A stretch of DNA of 64,000 bases from FEN-1297 sp963843605 (lineage in GTDB: Bacteria > Bacteroidota > Ignavibacteria > Ignavibacteriales > Ignavibacteriaceae). A program made the translations under genes and the position numbers. Where the stretch lies: positions 558,001-622,000 of the forward strand of contig CAWJLA010000010.1 in the NCBI GenBank assembly GCA_963843605.1. Direction: 5' to 3'. Below are positions 17,771 to 26,556 of the stretch, piece after piece. A model generated the notes under the pieces. It was not told the DNA's origin and searched no databases. It saw only the letters and a program-made list of their open reading frames with translations. How positions within the stretch are numbered: position 1 is the stretch's first letter; each line of letters opens with the position of its first letter.

Positions 17771-19285
17771 GTGGATAATAACATTCAGCAAGATGTTAAT
17801 GTATTAATTAAAAGAAGATACGAAGAATTAGAGCAACTAAAAGCAAAGGGTTTTGAAACATTTGCATATTCGTACGATATTAATTCTAATTCCGAGGATA
17901 TCAAAAATAATTTTCAGGAAGAGCCGAAAAGGATTGTAAAAATCGCCGGAAGAATAATGGCAATACGCAGAATGGGTAAAGCTTCATTTGCTCATCTGCA
18001 GGACCAGCAGGGAAGGATTCAAATTTATCTTAGAAAAGATGATATCGGCGAATCATATGATGCGTTCAAACTTCTGGATATAGGAGATATTATCGGAATC
18101 GAAGGATTTGTTTTCAAAACTAAAACCGGCGAGATTTCCGTTCATGTTACGGCAATGCAGTTGTTAACCAAGTCGTTAAAGCCTCTGCCGATTGCGAAAG
18201 AAATGGTTGATGAAAGCGGCAACAAAGTGGTGTTCGACCAGTTCGCCGATAAAGAATTACGCTACAGGCAAAGATATGTCGACTTGATAGTTAATCCCGA
18301 AATAAAAGATACATTTATTAAACGAAGCAGGATAATATCGTCTCTGCGAAGTTTCCTGGATAAAAACGGGTACCTGGAAGTCGAAACTCCCATTCTGCAG
18401 CCTTTATACGGCGGTGCCGCCGCACGTCCTTTTATTACACATCATAATACATTGGATACCGAACTGTATTTAAGAATTGCAGACGAATTATATCTAAAAA
18501 GATTAATTGTAGGCGGATTTAACGGCGTTTATGAAATCTCCAAAGATTTCAGGAACGAAGGCATGGATCGTACTCATAATCCCGAATTTACAATGATGGA
18601 ATTATACGTTTCGTATAAGGATTATGATTGGATGATGAAATTCGTAGAACAAATGATTCTAAATGTGTGCAATGAAGTTTTCGGGAAACCGGAATTTGAA
18701 TATGAAGGCGAGAAAATTATTTTCTCATCCGAGTGGAAACGTGTTTCGATGATAGAAGTAATAAAAGATAAAACCGGTCTCGATGTTTTAACCGCATCAG
18801 TTGCCGAACTAAAAACAGTCGCAAAAAAGCTGGGTGCAGATATAGAAGGATTAGAAAGCAAAGGAAAATTGATCGATGAAATTTTCAGTGCAGCGGTTCA
18901 GCCGGAATTAATACAGCCCACTTTTGTAATCGATTATCCCATTGAACTCTCCCCGCTGGCTAAAAAGCACCGTTCCAAACAGGGTGTTGTGGAAAGATTC
19001 GAAGGATATATAGCAGGCAGAGAAATATGTAACGCTTTTTCGGAATTGAACGACCCGATCGACCAAAAGTCGCGCTTCGAATCTCAAGTTAAAGCAAGAG
19101 AAGAGGGCGATGAGGAAGCTCATCAGATAGACGAAGATTTTATCCGTGCTCTTGAATACGGTATGCCGCCTACTGCCGGCCTCGGAGTGGGAATAGACCG
19201 CCTTGTTATGCTTTTAACTAACCAAAGTTCAATCAGGGACGTTTTATTTTTCCCTCAAATGAAACCGGAAATTAAACAGTCCTAA
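17771..19285 (+). CDS. lysS: Lysyl-tRNA synthetase, class II
   Basis: Class II synthetase of 504 residues charging tRNA-Lys. The N-terminal OB fold (VKIAGRIMAIRRMGKASFAH) is followed by motif 1, motif 2 (FRNEGMDRTHNPEFTMME, about 259-276) and motif 3 (GLGVGIDRLVMLLT, about 472-485). The GTG start has a CGGAGGT site upstream. It ends the trpS-lysS run and is followed by a terminator. Confidence 0.96.
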   Translation: MDNNIQQDVNVLIKRRYEELEQLKAKGFETFAYSYDINSNSEDIKNNFQEEPKRIVKIAGRIMAIRRMGKASFAHLQDQQGRIQIYLRKDDIGESYDAFKLLDIGDIIGIEGFVFKTKTGEISVHVTAMQLLTKSLKPLPIAKEMVDESGNKVVFDQFADKELRYRQRYVDLIVNPEIKDTFIKRSRIISSLRSFLDKNGYLEVETPILQPLYGGAAARPFITHHNTLDTELYLRIADELYLKRLIVGGFNGVYEISKDFRNEGMDRTHNPEFTMMELYVSYKDYDWMMKFVEQMILNVCNEVFGKPEFEYEGEKIIFSSEWKRVSMIEVIKDKTGLDVLTASVAELKTVAKKLGADIEGLESKGKLIDEIFSAAVQPELIQPTFVIDYPIELSPLAKKHRSKQGVVERFEGYIAGREICNAFSELNDPIDQKSRFESQVKAREEGDEEAHQIDEDFIRALEYGMPPTAGLGVGIDRLVMLLTNQSSIRDVLFFPQMKPEIKQS

Positions 19286-19294
19286 AAATTTATG

Positions 19295-19331
19295 AAGCAG
19301 AAGATACAATAAATATTCTTCTGCTTTTTTT
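19295..19331 (+). terminator. Rho-independent terminator after lysS
   Basis: Ten-base-pair perfect stem (AAGCAGAAGA 19295-19304 with TCTTCTGCTT 19317-19326), a 12-base loop, and a T run. It begins 10 bases after the lysS stop and closes the trpS-lysS run. Confidence 0.85.
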
Positions 19332-19370
19332 ATCTTTAAAAACCAAATTTAAATTTTTATCGATATCTAA

Positions 19371-20099
19371 ATGACCTACAGTATAATAATACCGACACTG
19401 AATGAGGAAAAATTGCTTCCTAACCTTCTGAAGCAAATTAACTCGCCCGGTTTCAGAAATTCATTTGATACTGAGGTAATAATTTCTGACGGCGGAAGCA
19501 ATGATAAGACTATTGAGATTGCCATGGAATTGTCGGATATCGTAAAAGTTCATAATTCTACTCAACGCCAAAATATAGCCGAAGGAAGAAACGCAGGTGC
19601 AAAACAAGCTAACGGCGATATTTTCATTTTTATTAACGGCGATGTCCTTATCCCCGAGATAGCGCATTTCTTTAATTATATTGAAAATAAATTTGCTCCG
19701 TCAGATTATCTTGCTATGACATGCAAAGTAAAGATATTTCCTGAAGAAGAAATATTACTGGATAAATTATATCACGGCGTATATAATGCGTACTTTGTTC
19801 TGCTGAATAAAATTGGTATCGGAATGGGGAGGGGAGAGTGCCATATTATCAGGAAAAATGTTTTCCGAAAAATAAACGGATATAATGAATCGCTGGCTGC
19901 AGGAGAGGACTTCGATTTATTCAGAAGGATCCGGAAATTGGGGAAAATCCTTTTTGCTAAAAATCTGTGCGTTTACGAGTCTCCCAGAAGATTCAGGAAA
20001 CTCGGATATAAACAGGTAAGCTGGAGCTGGCTGAAGAACGGGCTTTCCGTACTCTTTAAGAACAAATCAATTTCAAAAGAATGGGAACAGGTAAGATAA
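19371..20099 (+). CDS. Glycosyltransferase family 2
   Basis: GT-A fold enzyme of 242 residues. It begins YSIIIPTLNEEKLLPNLL; ISDGGSNDKT is the nucleotide-binding strand, and FINGDVLIP carries a GD motif in the position of the metal-binding DxD. There is no clear membrane segment, so it is probably a membrane-associated cytoplasmic transferase building a surface glycan or lipid. The outer-membrane barrel gene starts one base after its stop. Donor and acceptor are unknown. Confidence 0.82.
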   Translation: MTYSIIIPTLNEEKLLPNLLKQINSPGFRNSFDTEVIISDGGSNDKTIEIAMELSDIVKVHNSTQRQNIAEGRNAGAKQANGDIFIFINGDVLIPEIAHFFNYIENKFAPSDYLAMTCKVKIFPEEEILLDKLYHGVYNAYFVLLNKIGIGMGRGECHIIRKNVFRKINGYNESLAAGEDFDLFRRIRKLGKILFAKNLCVYESPRRFRKLGYKQVSWSWLKNGLSVLFKNKSISKEWEQVR

Positions 20100-20100
20100 A

Positions 20101-21759
20101 TTGAAAAATATTTTTGTCGTAATTTTATTTTGTGTACTGAGTATAAATCTATTTGCCCAGGACGATTATGTCGGTGTTGATAACCAGGTTTATAATTTTC
20201 TTGAAAGAATGGAAACACTCCATATTATTAGAGGTTATAATTCCTTTGAATTACCGAAACCGAGGAAAGATATTGCCGCATATATTAAGCAGGTAATTAA
20301 AAACGAAAGCATGCTGGACAAGACCGATTATAAAATACTCCAGGATTTGAAAACAGAATTTGAATTTGAATTATACGGCACACTTGACAATGCGCAATCC
20401 CTGCTGGGTAAGGGAGAATATGATCCGTTCTCTCAGAAAAGTAAATACCTTTATTACTTCAATAACTCCGGCAAAGCCGATATATTTATTAATTTACTAG
20501 GCGAAGGTGAAGAGATAGGACAAAACATATATTCAGGAAACAGTAACCTCTCAACCGGGCTTGGGGTAATAGGAGGCAAAATATCTGGAACCTTCATGAA
20601 TCATTTCGGCTTTTATATAAAAGGAACAAACGGAAATGTATTTGGGAATAAAGATGTTGCAATGCTTAGGCCGGATATTAGGAATAATTATAAATTTAAC
20701 GAGAGTTCCACATCATCATTTTTTGACGAGACCGAGGGCTATTTTACCGCGGATTACAATATGCTTAGGATTAAATTCGGATTGGATAAAATGAGAATCG
20801 GTTACGGCCCTATGAAATCTATCCTTGACGATTATGCTCCGCCTTTCACTTATTTATCCTTTAATATTCATTATGATTTTTTCAGCTTTTCTTACTTTCA
20901 CGGAAAACTGCTTGGCAACAGCTATTATCAACCCGACAGTATTTCCGGGGGAAGTGAATTTGTCCATGAAAAATACTTAGGTTACCACCGTTTAGGATTC
21001 GATATTTCAAATGCCGTGAATTTCGGAGTAGGTGAAATGATTATTTACGGTGACAGGGGCCTTGATCTTTCCTACTTAAACCCGTTTGCATTTTATAAAT
21101 CCGTTGAGCACTCTAACAGAGACAGGGATAACTCATTCCTGTTTTTTGATTTTACTAATAAATCTATTGAAGGTTTAAAATTATATTCAACACTTCTTAT
21201 AGATGATATAGACTTCGGTAAGCTCGGTACCGGCTGGTACGGTAACGAAACGCTTTTTGACTTAGGCCTGCTATCCACCAACTTGTATCACATTCTGCCG
21301 CTCGATGTGAAGCTTGAATATACTAAGATAGACCCTTACGTACACACTCACAGATTAAACAACACAAATTTTACCAACTACGGATATAATCTCGGTTCAA
21401 TACTAAAGCCGAACAGCGAACTGTTTCTTGCTGAGTTAAATTATCGCTTAAATTACAGATTGAACTTAAGTGCTGATTTTTCATTCATCATACACGGAGC
21501 TAATCCGGTTATGCCTGACGGAACTATTATAAACGTCGGAGGAGACGAGGCTCTTGGGCACAGAACATTTGATTCCAATATAGTCCATCTTCTGGACGGT
21601 GACTTGGAATACTCTAGGATACTGACTGCTTTTTTAACTTATGAACCTTATAAACAAATATTTTTCACTCTTAAACTTTTATACTTGAGCGAGTCATTAC
21701 AAAACTCGGTCAGTAACAGACAATTACAGAGCTATTTCAATATAGCGGTAACTTTGTGA
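20101..21759 (+). CDS. Putative outer-membrane beta-barrel, Wzi-like
   Basis: Predicted secreted protein of 552 residues. A signal peptide ends near residue 20 (INLFAQ), then a helical N-terminal region (YNFLERMETLHIIRGYNSFELPKPR) precedes many alternating aromatic strands consistent with a large barrel. The layout resembles Wzi/capsule-assembly proteins of Bacteroidota, but I cannot confirm this without a profile search. The start is TTG, one base after the glycosyltransferase, which fits a surface-glycan role. It ends in a strand FNIAVTL. Confidence 0.6.
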   Translation: MKNIFVVILFCVLSINLFAQDDYVGVDNQVYNFLERMETLHIIRGYNSFELPKPRKDIAAYIKQVIKNESMLDKTDYKILQDLKTEFEFELYGTLDNAQSLLGKGEYDPFSQKSKYLYYFNNSGKADIFINLLGEGEEIGQNIYSGNSNLSTGLGVIGGKISGTFMNHFGFYIKGTNGNVFGNKDVAMLRPDIRNNYKFNESSTSSFFDETEGYFTADYNMLRIKFGLDKMRIGYGPMKSILDDYAPPFTYLSFNIHYDFFSFSYFHGKLLGNSYYQPDSISGGSEFVHEKYLGYHRLGFDISNAVNFGVGEMIIYGDRGLDLSYLNPFAFYKSVEHSNRDRDNSFLFFDFTNKSIEGLKLYSTLLIDDIDFGKLGTGWYGNETLFDLGLLSTNLYHILPLDVKLEYTKIDPYVHTHRLNNTNFTNYGYNLGSILKPNSELFLAELNYRLNYRLNLSADFSFIIHGANPVMPDGTIINVGGDEALGHRTFDSNIVHLLDGDLEYSRILTAFLTYEPYKQIFFTLKLLYLSESLQNSVSNRQLQSYFNIAVTL

Positions 21760-21765
21760 TTTATT

Positions 21766-23379
21766 ATGAAACCGAAAAATTTTAAAATACCGTACAGCAT
21801 TATTGTCCTGACATTAGGAATAGTTTTAGGAATTCTGATTCAGCGCGTATTTTCAGATAACAGCATTCAATTAGGTTTGTCGAAGTTTGGCGATGTATTA
21901 ACATATACAGAAAAATATTACGTCGACAAAGTAGATAACAGAAAACTGGTTGTCGCCGGTATTAAGGGGATGCTAGGCAAACTTGACCCGCATTCGGTAT
22001 ATATTTCTGCTAAACAATTAAAATCAGTGGAAGAGTCATTCCGGGGTGATTTCGACGGCATCGGCATAGAATTTCAAATTATCAATGATACCATTACAGT
22101 CATTTCTCCTATAACCGGAGGACCAAGTGACGCGCTAGGTATACAGCCCGGCGATAAGATTATTAAAATTAACGACAAGGAGGCAGTCGGATTTTCCAAC
22201 GATGACGTCAGGGCAAAACTTAGGGGAAAGGCTGGAACCAAGGTCAAAGTAGAGATTAAGAGATACGGATTGAAGCAGCCGGTAGACTATGAAATTATCC
22301 GGGCAAAGATACCTTTGTATTCGGTAGATGCTCACTTTATATATGATGATCATACCGGTTATATAAGTATCTCGAGATTTGCCGAAAATACTTTTCCTGA
22401 ACTGCAGCAGGCTTTGAAAGAACTTAAAAAACAGGGAATGAATAAACTGGTCCTCGATTTAAGAGGAAACCCCGGCGGATACCTGAATCAGGCTGTAAAG
22501 GTTGTTAATTTATTTATCGGCGGCGGAAAAAAAATAGTTTATACTAAAGGTAGAAAATCGGAATTCGACGAGGAATATGACGCAACAGATACTGCAATAT
22601 ATAAAGATCTTCCTTTAATAATTTTAGTAAATAAAGGTAGTGCTTCTGCAAGCGAAATAGTTACAGGTGCTATGCAGGACTGGGACAGAGCGCTAATAGT
22701 AGGCGAAACTACTTTCGGTAAGGGACTTGTTCAAAGACAATTCCTTCTTCCCGATAATTCTGCGGTAAGGCTTACTATTGCAAGATATTACACTCCTTCC
22801 GGCCGGCTTATACAAAGGGATTATAAAGATCTGAAAAATACTGATGAATATTATGAAGAAGCAGGAGAAAATAACGGTGAAACCGGAAATAATTTGAACC
22901 ATAGCTTTGAAAAAGATTCACTGAGACCGGAGTTTAAAACTCATGACGGAAGAACCGTATACGGAGGCGGCGGAATAACTCCGGACTATATTGTGAAATC
23001 AACCTCATTATCCGATTTTACTACAAGTCTTTTAAAGAATAATATTTTCTCTATATATACTTTGAACTATCTGGAAACGCGTAATAATAGTATACGCAAA
23101 CAATATAATAATGATCTGAAAAAATTTGTAAAAAATTTCTCTTTTGATAAATCGGATATTGAGAAGTTTATAAGCTTTGCAAAAACAAAAGGGATAAAAT
23201 ACAATAATAAAGATTTCGAACAAGACAAAGGCTTTATTACTACTAGGTTAAAGGCAGAAGTGGCCAGAGCTATCTGGAAAAACGAAGGCTGGTATTTAAT
23301 TATGCTTGAAACCGATAATCAATTTAATAAGGCCCTTAACTTATTTAACGATGCTAGAAAATTGGCTAACTTAAAATAA
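21766..23379 (+). CDS. ctpA: C-terminal processing peptidase (S41 family)
   Basis: Periplasmic serine protease of 537 residues with an N-terminal membrane anchor (about residues 8-27). A PDZ domain follows (GIGIEFQIINDTITVISPI to GDKIIKIND, about 95-180), then the S41 catalytic domain. The Ser lies in NKGSASASE (about residue 293) and the Lys in FGKGLVQ (about 318), forming the Ser/Lys dyad. A C-terminal extension of about 120 residues beyond the core is of unknown role. It may trim outer-membrane or periplasmic proteins. Confidence 0.92.
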   Translation: MKPKNFKIPYSIIVLTLGIVLGILIQRVFSDNSIQLGLSKFGDVLTYTEKYYVDKVDNRKLVVAGIKGMLGKLDPHSVYISAKQLKSVEESFRGDFDGIGIEFQIINDTITVISPITGGPSDALGIQPGDKIIKINDKEAVGFSNDDVRAKLRGKAGTKVKVEIKRYGLKQPVDYEIIRAKIPLYSVDAHFIYDDHTGYISISRFAENTFPELQQALKELKKQGMNKLVLDLRGNPGGYLNQAVKVVNLFIGGGKKIVYTKGRKSEFDEEYDATDTAIYKDLPLIILVNKGSASASEIVTGAMQDWDRALIVGETTFGKGLVQRQFLLPDNSAVRLTIARYYTPSGRLIQRDYKDLKNTDEYYEEAGENNGETGNNLNHSFEKDSLRPEFKTHDGRTVYGGGGITPDYIVKSTSLSDFTTSLLKNNIFSIYTLNYLETRNNSIRKQYNNDLKKFVKNFSFDKSDIEKFISFAKTKGIKYNNKDFEQDKGFITTRLKAEVARAIWKNEGWYLIMLETDNQFNKALNLFNDARKLANLK

Positions 23380-24200
23380 TGAATATGTTTAGATATTTAC
23401 TTCTTATTCCTCTTTTCCCATTATTTTTTTTGATTCACCCCGAAACCGGCAAAGTAGAAACTTATAATTTCTTTTCCGAGAAAAATCTTGTAGTGGGCGA
23501 ATCTATGACGTATGTAGTAAGTTATTCGTTTATTAAACTGGGTGAAATAAAAATTATTGTAAGAGGGAAAAAAAACATTAACGGAAAAACTTATTACAGT
23601 ACAATTGCCTACATGGATTCGTATTCGGGAATTCCTTTTGTTAATCTTCATATGATTTATGAAAGTACGCTGACACCGGATTATTATTCGAATTTTTTCA
23701 GAGGAATAGTTAAAAAGAAAGAATATACTACATTCACCGAGTATACATTCAAGTATGACAGTTCTCTTGTGCGAATAAAAAAAGGCAAAATAAATCCATT
23801 TCAGCTCTGGACAGATTCTACTACAACGGCAAAAAAGGAATATCAGGACGGTCTTTCAATTTTGTATTATGCAAGAATGAATTCCGGTGTAAATAAATCG
23901 GTGGATTTACCGTGCTTTGTAAATGAAAAAAAGGAAATTACCGAAATAAATTTTCACGATGCAGTAAGCGGCGTAAAAATTGACGCGCTTGATTACGATG
24001 TTGCTTGTGTTCGACTTGAAGGCAATATGAAATTTGTAAGCGTATTCGGGCTGACAGGTTATTTTGAGGGATGGTTCTCCGACGATGAGGCATCAGTTCC
24101 TATTGTAGCCAAACTAAAAGTAATTTTGGGAAATGTAAGAGTAGAATTAAAATCATGGAAAATACCGGGATGGACTCCACCGAAATTCAAAAACGATTAA
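23379..24200 (+). CDS. DUF3108 family exported protein
   Basis: Exported protein of 273 residues with an N-terminal signal and the DUF3108 layout: LVVGESMTYVVSYSFIKLGEI near residues 33-54, followed by repeated beta strands to the end. No enzymatic residues are recognised. The family is periplasmic and has no firm function. Its start overlaps the ctpA stop by one base (TAATG), and its end overlaps the carbonic-anhydrase-like gene by 46 bases. Confidence 0.7.
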   Translation: MNMFRYLLLIPLFPLFFLIHPETGKVETYNFFSEKNLVVGESMTYVVSYSFIKLGEIKIIVRGKKNINGKTYYSTIAYMDSYSGIPFVNLHMIYESTLTPDYYSNFFRGIVKKKEYTTFTEYTFKYDSSLVRIKKGKINPFQLWTDSTTTAKKEYQDGLSILYYARMNSGVNKSVDLPCFVNEKKEITEINFHDAVSGVKIDALDYDVACVRLEGNMKFVSVFGLTGYFEGWFSDDEASVPIVAKLKVILGNVRVELKSWKIPGWTPPKFKND

Positions 24201-24733
24201 ATGAAGAAATAAAAATTTTCCCGTATATGGGAAAATTACCCAAAATTGCCGGCGGTGTCTTTCTGGCACCGGGTGCAAAAGTTATAGGTGACGTGGAAAT
24301 TGGCCTAGATTCAAGTGTTTGGTACAACACAGTAATTAGAGGCGATGTTCATTATATTAGAATAGGTTCAATGACTAATGTTCAGGACTGTTCGATGCTT
24401 CATGTGACCAACGGTCGTTTTCCGCTTAATATCGGAGACAAGGTTACGATCGGTCATTCGGTTACGCTTCACGGATGCACTGTAAATGATTTATGCCTGA
24501 TCGGCATGGGAGCTATAATCCTGGACGGAGCGGTAATTGAAGAAAAAGCCATAGTAGCGGCGGGAGCCGTAGTTAAACCGAATTTTGTTGTCCCTTCTGG
24601 TTCATTGGTTGCGGGAGTCCCGGCAAAAATTATCCGCCGTCTAAACGAGCAGGAAATTTTAGATCTTGAAAAATCCGCTGAACGTTATAAAAAATACACT
24701 GAAATAACACTTGATTCGTTAAAAAACTATTAA
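24155..24733 (+). CDS. Gamma-carbonic anhydrase-like hexapeptide protein
   Basis: Left-handed beta-helix protein of 192 residues related to gamma-carbonic anhydrases and the YrdA/PaaY group. Hexapeptide repeats run from about residue 35 to 165. The three His expected to bind metal are visible in SMLHVT, TIGHSV and TLHGCTV. Two starts are possible, ATG 24155 or ATG 24170. With the first, the gene overlaps DUF3108 by 46 bases in another frame; with the second by 31. Activity cannot be judged from sequence alone. Confidence 0.85.
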   Translation: MENTGMDSTEIQKRLNEEIKIFPYMGKLPKIAGGVFLAPGAKVIGDVEIGLDSSVWYNTVIRGDVHYIRIGSMTNVQDCSMLHVTNGRFPLNIGDKVTIGHSVTLHGCTVNDLCLIGMGAIILDGAVIEEKAIVAAGAVVKPNFVVPSGSLVAGVPAKIIRRLNEQEILDLEKSAERYKKYTEITLDSLKNY

Positions 24734-24739
24734 GGCAGT

Positions 24740-25609
24740 ATGATTCTAAAGTTTTGGGGTACCAGAGGGTCAATACCGGTACCGGGAAGTTCTACGATGA
24801 AATACGGGGGCAATACACCGTGTGTTGAAGTACGATCTAACGACAGCGAGTTATTGATTTTAGACGCCGGCAGCGGCATTAGGGAACTCGGCAAAGATCT
24901 TCAAAAAAATTATCACAATAAATTCATTAATATTTTGATCAGCCATTATCATTGGGATCATATACAGGGCATTCCTTTTTTCCTTCCGTTGTACAACAAG
25001 GAAAATAATGTTTTTTTTTGGGGCGAAAATATTGAGAATCAGTCCGTTGAATCCGTGCTCAGCTATCAGATGACTTCAAATTATTTTCCTATCGGAATTA
25101 ATGAGTTAAGTGCAAAAATAAGTTTTAATGAGGTGAAGACTAACGAAAAATTTAAGTTAAACGGTATGGAGATAACAACTTTCAGAGCAAATCATTCTTC
25201 TCCGACAATTACATATAAAATTTCGGAGAATAATAAAAGCATTGTATATATGACCGACAATGAGTTAAATGTAAAGGAAGAAGAAAATGAAGATAATTTA
25301 TCATCGGTTAGGGAATTAAATCATAGTCTAATTGAATTTTGCCGCGGATGCGATTATCTTATACACGATTCGATGTATGATGAGTCAACCATGATACAGA
25401 AAAAAGGATGGGGCCATACGGGAAATAAAACATTAGCTGCCTTCGGTATACTTGCAGAAGTTAAGAACCTGGTTTTATTTCACTATAACCCGGATTACGG
25501 TGACGATAAAATAGACCTTCTGCTGGAAGAAACTCGCGATGTTCTGAATAAAAATAATACCCGAACCAAATGCCTAGCTGCCGAAGAAGGAATGACTATC
25601 TTCGTCTAA
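24740..25609 (+). CDS. MBL-fold metallo-hydrolase
   Basis: Metallo-beta-lactamase fold enzyme of 289 residues. It begins LKFWGTRGSIPVPG, a start shared with a group of cyclic-nucleotide-phosphodiesterase-like and PhnP-like MBL proteins. The HxHxDH metal motif is HYHWDH (about residues 68-73), and further ligands are in FRANHSSPT, MTDNE and the late His in LFHYNPDYGD. The substrate is unknown. It lies 6 bases after the carbonic-anhydrase-like gene and 28 before ybeY. Confidence 0.85.
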   Translation: MILKFWGTRGSIPVPGSSTMKYGGNTPCVEVRSNDSELLILDAGSGIRELGKDLQKNYHNKFINILISHYHWDHIQGIPFFLPLYNKENNVFFWGENIENQSVESVLSYQMTSNYFPIGINELSAKISFNEVKTNEKFKLNGMEITTFRANHSSPTITYKISENNKSIVYMTDNELNVKEEENEDNLSSVRELNHSLIEFCRGCDYLIHDSMYDESTMIQKKGWGHTGNKTLAAFGILAEVKNLVLFHYNPDYGDDKIDLLLEETRDVLNKNNTRTKCLAAEEGMTIFV

Positions 25610-25637
25610 ATTTATTTTTAACAAAATCTGATTTAAT

Positions 25638-26081
25638 GTGGTTAAAAACTTAAAAGTAAACTCCGGTAAAAATATTAAGATCGATAAAGCATTAGTTCAC
25701 GCTTTGGTTAAAACATTAAAAAAAGAACTTGGTTTTGATATTTCCACTTTAATTATAAATTTCATACCTTCGAATCAGATCTTAGAAATAAATAAAAAAT
25801 ATTTAAATCATAATTTTACAACCGATATAATTACTTTTAATTATTCGGGAAATCATAAATTGCTTGACGGCGAATTGTATATTTCAAAAGAAGATGCTTT
25901 ATACAATGCCGGTAAATTCGAGGTCCCATTGATAGAAGAGTATTTCAGGCTGGTAATTCACGGGATTTTGCATTTAATGAATTATGACGATCAAAATAAA
26001 AGTGCTAAATTAGTAATGAAGCGTTTGGAGAATAAATTAATTAAAATAAGTAATTTCAAATTGTTAAACGGTAAAATCTGA
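25638..26081 (+). CDS. ybeY: Endoribonuclease YbeY (16S rRNA maturation)
   Basis: Zinc-dependent ribosome-associated RNase of 147 residues. The motif DIITFNY and the zinc site HGILHLMNYDD (about residues 107-117) identify it. The canonical HxxxHxxxxxH has its third His replaced by Asp here, as I recall is also common in Bacteroidota YbeY. The start is GTG at 25638; an ATG two bases upstream is out of frame and ends after five codons. It sits two bases before the Smg-like gene. Confidence 0.9.
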   Translation: MVKNLKVNSGKNIKIDKALVHALVKTLKKELGFDISTLIINFIPSNQILEINKKYLNHNFTTDIITFNYSGNHKLLDGELYISKEDALYNAGKFEVPLIEEYFRLVIHGILHLMNYDDQNKSAKLVMKRLENKLIKISNFKLLNGKI

Positions 26082-26083
26082 AA

Positions 26084-26542
26084 ATGGTAGGAGAGATAGT
26101 TAAAATAATAGCTAAAATTGTGCAGGGAATAAATAACGATTATTCGCTTGAACAGGTTGAAAATTCGATAAAAACTGCAGGGAAAGTTAATAAAAATACG
26201 GTGGCCGCCGCATACAGCTGGATATACGAAAAAATGATGAGAGACGGTTTTCTTGAACGCGAGATGCCGGCTCAGAGATATACCGGGTTGAGATTTTTGT
26301 CGGAAGACGAAAAATATGAAATCGGGCTTGAAAATTATGACTACCTGCTGCACTATTTCAATATAGGTATGCTTAATAAAAAAGAATTTAGTACAATAAT
26401 TGAACAAATGAAGCTTTTCCCGGAAGGTACTGTAGATAAGGAAAATATTAATATCTTAATTCTTTCCATGTTTCTGGATATGAATAATTTTTCCACGCCG
26501 GGCAGCAGAAATTTATTATATTCATCGGATACAATTAATTAA
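26084..26542 (+). CDS. Smg/DUF494-like protein upstream of topA
   Basis: Helical protein of 152 residues. The N-terminal half suits a winged-helix-like fold (VENSIKTAGKVNKNTVAAAYSWIYE), and the centre (YTGLRFLSEDEKYEIGLENYDYLLHYF) matches the pattern of the Smg family, whose E. coli member lies near dprA and a topA-like gene. Position immediately before topA supports that reading. The molecular function of the family is not established. Confidence 0.6.
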   Translation: MVGEIVKIIAKIVQGINNDYSLEQVENSIKTAGKVNKNTVAAAYSWIYEKMMRDGFLEREMPAQRYTGLRFLSEDEKYEIGLENYDYLLHYFNIGMLNKKEFSTIIEQMKLFPEGTVDKENINILILSMFLDMNNFSTPGSRNLLYSSDTIN

Positions 26543-26556
26543 ACACACAAATAAAT

